A stretch of DNA of 42,007 nt from Psychrobacter immobilis. Its GTDB lineage: Bacteria; Pseudomonadota; Gammaproteobacteria; Pseudomonadales; Moraxellaceae. Where the stretch lies: positions 1 to 42,007 of the forward strand of contig NZ_CAJHAD010000023.1 of NCBI RefSeq assembly GCF_904846285.1, in the 5' to 3' direction. The notes under the pieces are model-generated. The model did no database searches, was not told where the DNA came from, and saw only the letters and a list, made by a program, of their open reading frames with translations. Below are positions 34,360 to 41,184 of this stretch, one piece after another. Each line of letters opens with the position of its first letter. Position 1 is the first letter of the stretch. The position numbers were made by a program, and so were the translations under genes.

Positions 34360-35598
34360 ATGAATAGCGATGAGATGACGCAGTTCCAAAATAATCTACG
34401 AGAGTCTATAGGCGAGTCTTATACGGTCAAAGTAGATAAGAACTTAAGCGAAAAAGAGCGTGATGAACTTATCGCTCATGTGAGAAGGACAGTAGGTGAT
34501 AATGATGCCAATATTCTTATTATTGAACCTGTTATAGAACCAAAATTTGATTTTAATTTCAATTTGATTACCTCAAATACTAAAGAAATCAAACCACCAC
34601 GGAATATCAGTGAAGTTGAGAATAAACCCAAGCCAATTTATAGTGATAAATGGCTGGTGATGCAAAACCGTTTATTAAATGCTATCTCGGATTTGGACTT
34701 GAATGAGCGGCGTCTGATTATGTTTTTATCGCCATTAGTACGTAAGCATGTAGAAAGCGACCCTGATGCCAGAAAACGAATGTTTACGGTTAATGCCCTA
34801 GAGTTCGCTCATGAATATAATTTAGGAAAAAAAAGTATTTACCGTACCTTGGCAGAAGTTGCTGATAGTATGCTGCACAAAGCGTTCTTTTTTTGGAACT
34901 TTAAAAATAACGAACGAACGCATAGAACTGGAGTGTCTTGGCTTGTTCAGTGCGAATATAAGGAAAACGAGGGACAGTTAGAAATTATATTGGCCGATAC
35001 GGTGATTGAGATGCTGTCAGTATTCGACCGTGAAAATCCGTTTACCAAGTGGGAGCGGCATTGGATTATTAATCTTGGCAGTTATGGCATGATTTTATTT
35101 GAACTAATTGCCAGTTGTATGTTCCAAGATCACAAAAAGAAGACATATACCATTGACTATTTGCGTGAAAAATTTAATTGCGTTGAAAGTTATTCCGATT
35201 TTTATAATTTTAAACGCTATGTTATCGATAAAGCCATCAGTGATATTCATGCGCACACGCCTTATCAGATAACCTATACTCAAAAGAAAAAAGGGCGGGT
35301 GGTGAGTGAGATTGTGTTTAGTTTTGAAGATAGCAGTCAAGCCAAGGTAGAGGCTAAGCAGTCAAAAGTGTTGAAGAGTGATCTGAACCCTTTTTCAACT
35401 AAAGGTCTAAGCGACGCACAATTAAAGCGCATTGTTCTGAATAAAGAATTTATAGCCAATTATAACCATCTGGTCAGCTCCACCAGTCTAGCAGGCCAAA
35501 ATGAGGCAGAGTGGGCAATTGAGATGGTCAAAAGACTAAAGACGGATTCTTCAGTTTTCAATAAATGTCCTATTCGTGATTATTTAGAATATGCGTAA
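34360..35598 (+). CDS. repB: Rep_3-family plasmid replication initiator
   Basis: 412 residues. After an N-terminal extension of about 100 residues, the tandem winged-helix Rep_3 domain begins with WLVMQNRLLNAISDLDLNER and RLIMFLSPLVRK. The second winged helix includes FTKWERHWIINLGSYGMILF, YTIDYLREKFNCVESYSDFY and FKRYVIDKAISDIHAHTPYQ. Monomers bind the four upstream iterons to open the origin and recruit host DnaB, while dimers repress the promoter. The start ATG 34360 has a weak Shine-Dalgarno. The long N-terminus (ending near PKPIYSDK) is longer than in many Acinetobacter RepB proteins. Confidence 0.95.
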   Translation: MNSDEMTQFQNNLRESIGESYTVKVDKNLSEKERDELIAHVRRTVGDNDANILIIEPVIEPKFDFNFNLITSNTKEIKPPRNISEVENKPKPIYSDKWLVMQNRLLNAISDLDLNERRLIMFLSPLVRKHVESDPDARKRMFTVNALEFAHEYNLGKKSIYRTLAEVADSMLHKAFFFWNFKNNERTHRTGVSWLVQCEYKENEGQLEIILADTVIEMLSVFDRENPFTKWERHWIINLGSYGMILFELIASCMFQDHKKKTYTIDYLREKFNCVESYSDFYNFKRYVIDKAISDIHAHTPYQITYTQKKKGRVVSEIVFSFEDSSQAKVEAKQSKVLKSDLNPFSTKGLSDAQLKRIVLNKEFIANYNHLVSSTSLAGQNEAEWAIEMVKRLKTDSSVFNKCPIRDYLEYA

Positions 35599-35609
35599 AC
35601 TAATAAAAA

Positions 35610-35750
35610 CATCCTATTGCTGAGTGGTTAGGTGCTAGCCTTGGCAGTATTAAGCCACTAGGGTTCTCTAAAAAAACCAGCACTATTAGCCCAAGTATTA
35701 CAGCCAAATTTAGGGATAGAGCCAAACAGGCGCTAGTTATTAATAAATGA
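35610..35750 (+). pseudogene. Open-frame remnant downstream of repB
   Basis: Without a start codon, a 46-codon frame reads HPIAEWLGASLGSIKPLGFS, KKTSTISPSITAKFRDRAKQ, ALVINK and stops. The sequence is protein-like and may be the tail of a second replication or backbone gene cut by deletion. I do not recognise the family. Confidence 0.35.
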
Positions 35751-35807
35751 TAGTAATGCGCTAGAAGAGTACTTAACTGATCATTAGCCATAATCTAACG
35801 ATTACGA

Positions 35808-35832
35808 CCTCAAGATTGCTTGAGGTTTTTTT
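35808..35832 (+). terminator. Rho-independent terminator upstream of the KfrA-like gene
   Basis: CCTCAAG-ATTG-CTTGAGG is followed by seven T. It terminates transcription from the rep side before the kfrA promoter. Confidence 0.88.
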
Positions 35833-35840
35833 ATACCTCT

Positions 35841-35881
35841 TATTGTATTATGTTATATGTTGTATTATACTACATACAATA
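35841..35881. promoter_or_regulatory. Nested palindromic operator of the KfrA-like gene
   Basis: The inner dyad TATGTTGTAT-T-ATACTACATA (35856-35876) is enclosed by an outer pair TATTGTAT (35841-35848) and ATACAATA (35874-35881). KfrA proteins repress their own promoter through such palindromes, so autoregulation is likely. Confidence 0.65.
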
Positions 35882-35929
35882 AAATACAAACGCTACATAT
35901 CTACTCATACAAAATTAAGGACAGTGATT

Positions 35930-36898
35930 ATGGCCATTACTACACAGCAAATTCATGCTATTGCTGATCAACTGCATGAACAAGGTATCAAACCTACTTT
36001 AGCCGAAGTGCGTAAGGCGCTGGGTGGTGGATCATTCACGACCATCAGTGAAGCCATGAAGTCTTGGCGTCAGGATAACCAACAAGAAGAGCAGCTAAGA
36101 CAGGTTGAGCTACCAAGTGGCATTGCTGAACGCTTACAAACGCTTGGTGCGGATATGTGGCAGACGGCCATTGATATTGCCAATGATCGTCTGGTTAAAG
36201 AACGGGAAGCTTTAGAGAGTATTAAGGCCAAGTCGCAAGCTGAGACAGACGAGGCACAAGAAGCGGTTAAGACACTAGAGAGTGAGCAGACTGATTTGTT
36301 AGGGCAGCTCGATGAGGTCGCAGCAACCGCAGAGGCAACGGCTATCACCGCGGCTCAAGTGACTTTTGAACGGGATACGCTGACACAGACACTTAGCGAT
36401 GCTCAGCACCAGCTGGAACTTGAACGAGCTAAAACAGCGGCAGCTCAGGCTCAACTTACTGATCTGCGTAGAAGTTTTGATCAGCAATCAAAAGATCTGA
36501 GTGCCAACATATCAAAGGTGGCCACGCTTGAAGCCACTGCTAATAGCGATAAAGCAGAAATTGCACGTCTGCAGGCAGAACTGACAGCGACTAAGGATGA
36601 GCTAAAGACAGTAACTACTGAACGCAATGAGATAGCGACTGACACAGCAGAAGTCAAAGGAGAGTTAAAGGCTATAATCGCTGAGCGTAACAAACTATCA
36701 GGACTCAATGATCAGCTGACTCAAACACAAGCTAAGCTTGAAGCTGAGTATAGCGTATTGAATAAGCAGTATAGCGAGCTATCAAGCCGTCACCTATCAG
36801 AGCAAGAGAGAGTGACTGTGTTACAAGATCAACTTCAGAAAGCACAAGATGAGCTGATACTTATTCAAAACAAAGATAATGCTTTGGATGCTGATTAA
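35930..36898 (+). CDS. kfrA: KfrA-like coiled-coil DNA-binding protein
   Basis: 322 residues from ATG 35930 (AAGGA upstream; the region before it is non-coding). The N-terminal KfrA_N domain is ITTQQIHAIADQLHEQGIKP, then TLAEVRKALGGGSFTTISEA. Residues 95-315 form a long alanine-rich coiled coil (e.g. LTQTLSDAQHQLELERAKTA, EQERVTVLQDQLQKAQDELI). KfrA proteins bind DNA and are thought to build a scaffold assisting plasmid partition. The nested palindrome 50-90 bp upstream suggests self-repression. Confidence 0.9.
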   Translation: MAITTQQIHAIADQLHEQGIKPTLAEVRKALGGGSFTTISEAMKSWRQDNQQEEQLRQVELPSGIAERLQTLGADMWQTAIDIANDRLVKEREALESIKAKSQAETDEAQEAVKTLESEQTDLLGQLDEVAATAEATAITAAQVTFERDTLTQTLSDAQHQLELERAKTAAAQAQLTDLRRSFDQQSKDLSANISKVATLEATANSDKAEIARLQAELTATKDELKTVTTERNEIATDTAEVKGELKAIIAERNKLSGLNDQLTQTQAKLEAEYSVLNKQYSELSSRHLSEQERVTVLQDQLQKAQDELILIQNKDNALDAD

Positions 36899-37155
36899 AT
36901 AAAAGTATTAGAGGTTTCAAGATAAAGAACAGTTATAAGTGTGGGAGAGACTTTACCCAAGGCATAGATCCTGTTCTATTCACACTAAACTTATGAATCA
37001 ACCATGACAATATCGACTCACTGAATAAGTGACTATTGTATAATAACTATTCTAATTTTTTCTCTTAAGTCTTATAGTATATAGACTAGTGTGCTATATA
37101 CTACTTGAATTAGCCTAAGTAAATTTATGCTGATTTTGGAGCCTTGAGCAGATTT

Positions 37156-37223
37156 CAAGGAACACTCACCCTAAAGCGTTTATGAGTAAAAAAATACTCA
37201 CAAACGCTTCAGTGCATTCCTTG
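37156..37223. repeat. Large two-part stem-loop
   Basis: The outer stem CAAGGAACACT pairs with AGTG-CA-TTCCTTG. The inner stem AAGCGTTTATGAGTA (37174-37188) pairs with TACTCACAAACGCTT (37195-37209) with one mismatch and a six-A loop. About 26 base pairs in 68 nt suggest a cruciform or a stable RNA hairpin. Confidence 0.8.
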
Positions 37224-37723
37224 GATTTGATGTGATTAGTCATGCCGACTTCATCGCCCATCGCATCATCAAGACCGTATCACTGTATCAAGCTACGGTT
37301 GTTAAGATTACGGCTGATAGCACCGCCTAGACACGCTCTTAACCGCTACTGTGCTGTCATACGCTAGCAAGGGCCCAAACCCAATATACCGCTACGATAT
37401 GCACGAGTAACCACTCATTGCGTTGCTCTGATCCTTTGTCTAGTCACCCCTGTAGGGAGCTCACCCTTATGTCAAACGCAGTCGTCGCCGAGGCCTGCCA
37501 CCCATTTGACGGGTAACGGGTACAAAGAGAGCAGCACGAGGATGTAACGAGCGAACAAGCGGTTTATTAAAATGTATAGTGAATAAGGTTGATATGAAAG
37601 CAGTTTTTGGATAAAATGCACCTACACGGGCATTTAATGCTGTTCAAATAACGCACTGCGTATGCTTATTTGTTCGTTACAGGGTGTTGACGCACACTGT
37701 AACCGTTAATTACATTAAAAACT

Positions 37724-37761
37724 AAATGCCTCTAGGAGTCAACTCCCAGAGGCATTTTTTT
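37724..37761 (+). terminator. Strong rho-independent terminator
   Basis: AAATGCCTCT pairs with AGAGGCATTT, with inner GGAG/CTCC around TCAA, followed by a run of T to 37761. It ends the structured locus. Its T run is on the plus strand, so a plus-strand transcript is expected. Confidence 0.92.
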
Positions 37762-37801
37762 GTTTGTCATGCAGACTAGTTTTTTGATATCTGGTTTTTC
37801 G

Positions 37802-37850
37802 TTGAATTGCTTAGGCTTTTTTTGTCGTCATCTTAGCGTAAGCAATTCAA
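37802..37850 (+). promoter_or_regulatory. Leader hairpin before a small gene
   Basis: TTGAATTGCTTA (37802-37813) is repeated inverted as TAAGCAATTCAA (37839-37850), a perfect 12-bp dyad with a 25-nt loop containing a T run. It ends 5 bp before the possible start at 37856 and would cover any ribosome-binding site. Confidence 0.6.
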
Positions 37851-37855
37851 TTATT

Positions 37856-38020
37856 ATGAAGTTAGCACATCCTCACAAGACGTTAAGTTCCGGACAATAT
37901 TGGGTCGGTTCATATTCTGAAATACAAGTCGTGGCTAAGTGCTGCCGTCAGTTGATTGCTGAGATGTCTCAAGAATTAAAGAGTACTTCTGGGGCAGTAA
38001 CTATCTACCTATCACTATAA
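37856..38020 (+). CDS. Hypothetical 54-residue protein
   Basis: The frame from ATG 37856 reads MKLAHPHKTLSSGQYWVGSY, SEIQVVAKCCRQLIAEMSQE, LKSTSGAVTIYLSL. It is bounded by a terminator on each side and has a hydrophilic, protein-like composition. No Shine-Dalgarno is visible, only the leader hairpin. I recognise no family. Its position beside a toxin-antitoxin pair and after the structured locus is suggestive, but its function is unknown. Confidence 0.45.
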   Translation: MKLAHPHKTLSSGQYWVGSYSEIQVVAKCCRQLIAEMSQELKSTSGAVTIYLSL

Positions 38021-38055
38021 AAAATCGCCTGATTTAAAATCAGGCGATTTTTTAG
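38021..38055. terminator. Bidirectional terminator between the small gene and yoeB
   Basis: AAAATCGCCTGATTT pairs with AAATCAGGCGATTTT and has T/A tracts on both sides. It separates the convergent units. Confidence 0.93.
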
Positions 38056-38071
38056 GCTGTCATATCCTTAC

Positions 38072-38326
38072 TTAATAATGATAACGGCACTGGACGATAA
38101 TGATCGCATCATCTTGAATTTCATAAACCAGCCGATGCTCTTGATCAATTCGACGAGACCAGTAGCCTGCAAGGTCATGTTTGAGTGGTTCAGGTTTGCC
38201 AATACCCTTAAATGGGTCACGTTTGATGGCTTTAATCAGCTTACCGATCTGTTTGACTTTCTCTTTACTGGTTTTTTGCCAGTACTCATAGTCCTCCCAC
38301 GCGTCTTCCGTCCAAGATAGTATCAA
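38072..38326 (-). CDS. yoeB: YoeB-family mRNA interferase toxin
   Basis: 84 residues, the same length as E. coli YoeB. The catalytic residues of the RelE-fold nuclease fall at identical positions: Glu46 (KPEPLK), Arg65 (EHRLVYEI) and His83 with C-terminal Tyr84 (CRYHY). The family motif WxEDAWEDYEYWQ is at the start. The toxin binds the ribosome and cleaves mRNA at the A site. Its start overlaps the yefM stop by 4 bp, so it is made by coupled translation. Intact residues suggest an active addiction module. Confidence 0.95.
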   Translation of the reverse strand: MILSWTEDAWEDYEYWQKTSKEKVKQIGKLIKAIKRDPFKGIGKPEPLKHDLAGYWSRRIDQEHRLVYEIQDDAIIIVQCRYHY

Positions 38327-38613
38327 GCGTCTACCTCATCATCAAAAGTGAAGGGTATATCTTTGGTATCAATCTCACGTTCAATTAAGCGACCAGCTTT
38401 AGCATCAGCAATAGAGCGTCTGAGACGCTTGGCATTGGTAGGGCTGCTTAAAAGATGCAGTGTTTCCTCATACGAGTTAAACTCTTCTAAACTCATCAAT
38501 ACCGTCGGTTTAGCATTTTGTCTTGTAATTAATATCGGGCCTTTATCGGTGTCTACCTTATCGATATACTTTGCTAAGCTCTTTCTAAAATCAGTGTAGT
38601 TCACAACGTCCAT
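38323..38613 (-). CDS. yefM: YefM-family antitoxin (Phd/YefM)
   Basis: 96 residues from ATG 38613, preferred because GGAG lies 8 bp upstream and the Phd/YefM fold starts there (MDVVNYTDFRKSLAKYIDKV). Residues 20-55 include PILITRQNAKPTVLMSLEEF, the classic family motif, and the C-terminal tail (DTKDIPFTFDDEV) is acidic and would wrap the toxin. The pair is autoregulated by the complex binding upstream, where TGTACA at 38706-38711 and alternating TATA/GTAC steps lie. Confidence 0.94.
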   Translation of the reverse strand: MDVVNYTDFRKSLAKYIDKVDTDKGPILITRQNAKPTVLMSLEEFNSYEETLHLLSSPTNAKRLRRSIADAKAGRLIEREIDTKDIPFTFDDEVDA

Positions 38614-38855
38614 AATAATTACTCCACGTTTAATTATGTTGGTTATATGACCTATCATTATAGGTTAAATGCTACACTAGTATATACTATATACGTACCT
38701 ATATCTGTACACATTTTAGTAAAAAGCAAAGGGGTAATTTGATATGTTCCCATGCATACCTTTTAAAACGTACATATGAAAGCTGACATATTGATCTTGG
38801 TTTAAACTGCTTGGCACGTTTTCCGCATTATATTGTCGAAACAACCAAATTACAT
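38614..38855 (-). promoter_or_regulatory. yefM-yoeB promoter region
   Basis: The gap before yefM contains AGTATATACTATATACG and CTGTACAC, a plausible YefM operator because the E. coli operator has TGTACA cores. The rest, up to the satellite at 38856, holds no open frame I can support. Confidence 0.45.
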
Positions 38856-38911
38856 ATATGAGTATATGAGTATATGAGTATATGAGTATGTGAGTATGTG
38901 AGTATGTGAGT
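38856..38911 (+). repeat. 8-bp tandem repeat, seven units
   Basis: ATATGAGT occurs four times, then ATGTGAGT three times. This is the reverse complement of the ACTCACAT unit at 19127-19205, with a one-base variant in the outer four units. Confidence 0.95.
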
Positions 38912-39183
38912 ATAAACTCACTTCTTTAGCTATAACATCTATCAGCTGACGAGAGCACTTAGCTGTAAGTTGTTTGCAGAGTAGCTATGTCCAGATTGTA
39001 GAAAAGATAACGATAAACTTACGTTTCTCGGTATCTTTTCTACAATGGTAATTTCCTAATAGGCGCTCGACGCCCCTATCAGCATACGAACGGCGCGTTC
39101 TTTAATCTCAGGAGTGTAGGTTTGTCTTTTCATTGTCGTATTCTCTCAGAATGTTAAGTCTCCGACAATACCGGGGCGGTTCA
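38856..39183 (-). mobile_element. IS3-derived chimeric element, copy 2 (inverted, right end missing)
   Basis: Read on the minus strand it starts with TGAACCGCCCCGGTATTGTC at 39183, carries the same OrfA stub (MKRQTYTPEIKERAVRML), the TTGTAGAAAAGATA / TATCTTTTCTACAA hairpin and then the satellite. It is almost identical to 18855-19205. Unlike copy 1, it ends in the satellite without the IS3 right terminal repeat. Confidence 0.82.
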
Positions 39184-39189
39184 CTTGAG

Positions 39190-39571
39190 CATAGCTCTCG
39201 TCTTGCGTCGGGACGAAGCAGTGCTTCGTTTTATCCCTCCTCGTTTAAGATGTCGCGCTCCATAGTCAGCCGCTTAACCTGTTTACGCAGATCTTGGAGC
39301 TCGCGCTGTTCATCCGTTAAAGCGTTGCCGACTTTAGGCGCTTGGCCACTCATTTCTTGACGGTATTGACTCAGCCATTTCTGCAAGGTGGATTTACCTA
39401 TCCCTAAGGAATTGGCCACGTCAGGTATTTTACGTTTGTGATCAACAACTAAGCTAATCGCTTCTAATTTGAATTCTCGGGTGTATTGGTTGCGTTTGGT
39501 GGTCATACTATTTTCCTCTTTGGGTTAGTATAAACCTCTTCCGTGCTGTCCTAATTTATTATGCCACTACA
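39190..39571 (-). mobile_element. IS3-family remnant with orfA and left end
   Basis: The left end on the minus strand begins at about 39571 with TGTAGTGGCATAATAAATTA. It is followed by orfA and then a short palindromic tail (ACGAAGCACTGCTTCGT) ending GAGAGCTATGCT. OrfB is missing, replaced by the chimeric element at 39183. Confidence 0.75.
39231..39506 (-). CDS. IS3-family transposase OrfA, orphan
   Basis: 91 residues. The helix-turn-helix is KRNQYTREFKLEAISLVVDH plus GIGKSTLQKWLSQYRQE, followed by the leucine-zipper helix ELQDLRKQVKRLTMERDILN. The normal C-terminal lysine-rich frameshift region is replaced by NEEG-stop, so the end is truncated and no OrfB follows. The protein cannot transpose DNA but might bind related IS ends. 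Confidence 0.85.
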   Translation of the reverse strand: MTTKRNQYTREFKLEAISLVVDHKRKIPDVANSLGIGKSTLQKWLSQYRQEMSGQAPKVGNALTDEQRELQDLRKQVKRLTMERDILNEEG

Positions 39572-39655
39572 CATAGATAAAAGGGCTCAAGAACACTACT
39601 CGATGAAAGATTAAGCTTTTATTTTTGACGCTCATTTTTAAAATGAGGACAGCTC

Positions 39656-40573
39656 TTACTTCGCTCGATTAGATAAAATGACGCCAACTGTGCTTAACAC
39701 GATGCCGCACATCATTGCGATTGATAAAGACTCATTGAGTATTAATGCTGCGAGTAAAGCGGTTAATCCAGGAGACAAGGAGCCAAGCAATAAGGTGCGA
39801 ATGGAACCGAGCTTGTTGACCGCATAAGAAAACCCAATGGTTGAGACAATACCAACACCAACGCCCTGTATTAAGATAAAAGGTAGGGCATCGTCAAACG
39901 AAACAGCCCCGAGGTTGGTCTCTAAAAGTCCAGATAGAATCATCACTAATGTCACCAAAAATGCGGTATAAGAAAGGACGATAGCAACCGCTACTGGACT
40001 CAAACTCGTACTTTTTAAACCTAATGTGTAACCTGCCCAAACCAAACTCGCAATCACTAGAAAGGTCATACCCTGTAGCAGACTATTAGGTGTTGGCCCT
40101 GCATTTCCCACCATCATCGTGGCTACGCCAAAGAAAATAATCATGAATGCCAAAAATTTCTTTAGCGATATACGTTGGCGATAAAAAACAAAGGATAAGA
40201 GTGCGGCAAAGAATACTGGCGTCCCTGTCAAAATAGTACCAACGTAAGCTGCAGGAGCAGTGCTCGCGCCAAAAGTGGCAAGCAACAGAAAAGGAGCACC
40301 GCCAAATAAAATAAAAATGGCATCAGCCCCTCTAATGTTTCTGATTTCCTTCAAACTAGAGAATACCCAAGGCGTCAATAAAAGTAATGGCACGCTAAAT
40401 CGAATGACCATGACATCAGCAATGCTTAACGACGATGCCCCGACCGCCCTTACCGTTAATGCAAAGCCTGACCAAATCAATATCACAACAATCATCGCCG
40501 CATAGCCTTTCATCAGCGGAGATAGTGTAAACAAGGGGTTTTTACGTGATGAGGGCTGAGAAATGGTATTCAT
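39656..40573 (-). CDS. EamA/DMT-superfamily transporter
   Basis: 305 residues with about ten hydrophobic segments arranged as two EamA repeats. The first repeat contains VVILIWSGFALTVRAVGASS and VMVIRFSVPLLLLTP, and the second GMTFLVIASLVWAGYTLGLK and LGSLSPGLTALLAALILNES. It is likely an inner-membrane exporter of amino acids or related metabolites. The divergent Lrp-type regulator 148 bp away supports amino-acid export. The specific substrate cannot be told. Confidence 0.9.
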   Translation of the reverse strand: MNTISQPSSRKNPLFTLSPLMKGYAAMIVVILIWSGFALTVRAVGASSLSIADVMVIRFSVPLLLLTPWVFSSLKEIRNIRGADAIFILFGGAPFLLLATFGASTAPAAYVGTILTGTPVFFAALLSFVFYRQRISLKKFLAFMIIFFGVATMMVGNAGPTPNSLLQGMTFLVIASLVWAGYTLGLKSTSLSPVAVAIVLSYTAFLVTLVMILSGLLETNLGAVSFDDALPFILIQGVGVGIVSTIGFSYAVNKLGSIRTLLLGSLSPGLTALLAALILNESLSIAMMCGIVLSTVGVILSNRAK

Positions 40574-40721
40574 ATGGATGGCTTATGCTTGTATATAAAG
40601 CCTAATTATCAATCAAAAATCGCGCTTTTATCTCTATTCATTTATTGCAAATCTATAGTTATTTAGCGGATAATGCCAAATAATATAGAATTATTGGCTG
40701 AAAACACCAGAAAGGCAATAT

Positions 40722-41177
40722 ATGGACAGAATCGACCGTCATATTTTGGAAGCGCTTCAGAAAGAAGGACGCTTATCAACAGCTGAATTAGCCGAGCGCA
40801 TTGGTCTGTCACCCTCACCTTGTGCTAGGCGCCTGAAACGTTTAGAAGATGAATTTTATATAGAGGGTTACCAAGCGAACATAAATAGAGCTAAAGCTGG
40901 CATTACGATGAGCTTTTTTGTGGAAGTCAGTCTGAGCAACCATCAAGAAGGATCGATTACAGCCTTCGAACAAGCGTTATCCGAGATGGATGAGGTAATC
41001 AATGGACATGTTGTTTCGGGCCCTTATGATTACTTATTGGAAGTAGTCAGCGCAGACCTCAATGATTATGAAGAGTTTACTCGTAAATTGCATAAGCTTA
41101 CTAGCGTTAAAGGCATACATACCCACTTATCAGTGAGAAAAGTGATTAATAAAACAACGTTGCCTATTTTTACGTGA
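40722..41177 (+). CDS. Lrp/AsnC-family regulator
   Basis: 151 residues. The N-terminal winged HTH (MDRIDRHILEALQKEGRLST, AELAERIGLSPSPCARRLKR) and the C-terminal RAM ligand-binding domain (GHVVSGPYDYLLEVVSADLN, then THLSVRKVINKTTLP) are complete. AAAGGCAA precedes ATG. It is divergent from the EamA gene and is its probable amino-acid-responsive regulator. Its last codons lie 8 bp from the end of an IS3 element, but the C-terminus is of normal length. Confidence 0.93.
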   Translation: MDRIDRHILEALQKEGRLSTAELAERIGLSPSPCARRLKRLEDEFYIEGYQANINRAKAGITMSFFVEVSLSNHQEGSITAFEQALSEMDEVINGHVVSGPYDYLLEVVSADLNDYEEFTRKLHKLTSVKGIHTHLSVRKVINKTTLPIFT

Positions 41178-41184
41178 TATGGTA

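Larger units (their letters stand above)
37075..37761 (+). ncRNA. Highly structured non-coding locus ending in a terminator, candidate RNA or cis element
   Basis: There is no convincing gene in 36899-37855, but dyads are dense: AGTATATAG/CTATATACT at about 37076-37102; a two-part stem at 37156-37223; an 18-bp stem joining 37543-37560 to 37664-37681, with two G-U pairs and one mismatch if read as plus-strand RNA; GTTACAG/CTGTAAC at 37676-37703; ACGCACTGCGT near 37652; and a perfect terminator at 37724-37761. The 18-bp stem and the GTTACAG hairpin share bases and cannot form together. This could be a long regulatory RNA or a replication or partition cis element. A 38-codon open stretch at about 37210-37329 (HADFIAHRIIKTVSLYQATV) is the only protein-like text. 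Confidence 0.45.

Noticed and set aside
35841..35881. TTATGTTATAT before the kfrA-like gene considered as a XerD arm of a pdif site.
   Set aside because: No matching XerC arm at the right distance; the nested dyad is better explained as the KfrA operator.
37182..37235. 17-codon frame MSKKILTNASVHSLDLM in the large hairpin.
   Set aside because: It lies wholly in the stem-loop, has no ribosome-binding site and is too short to support.
37210..37329. Open stretch AFLGFDVISHADFIAHRI and onward as a gene.
   Set aside because: No start codon or ribosome-binding site in frame; kept only as a remark in the structured-locus entry.
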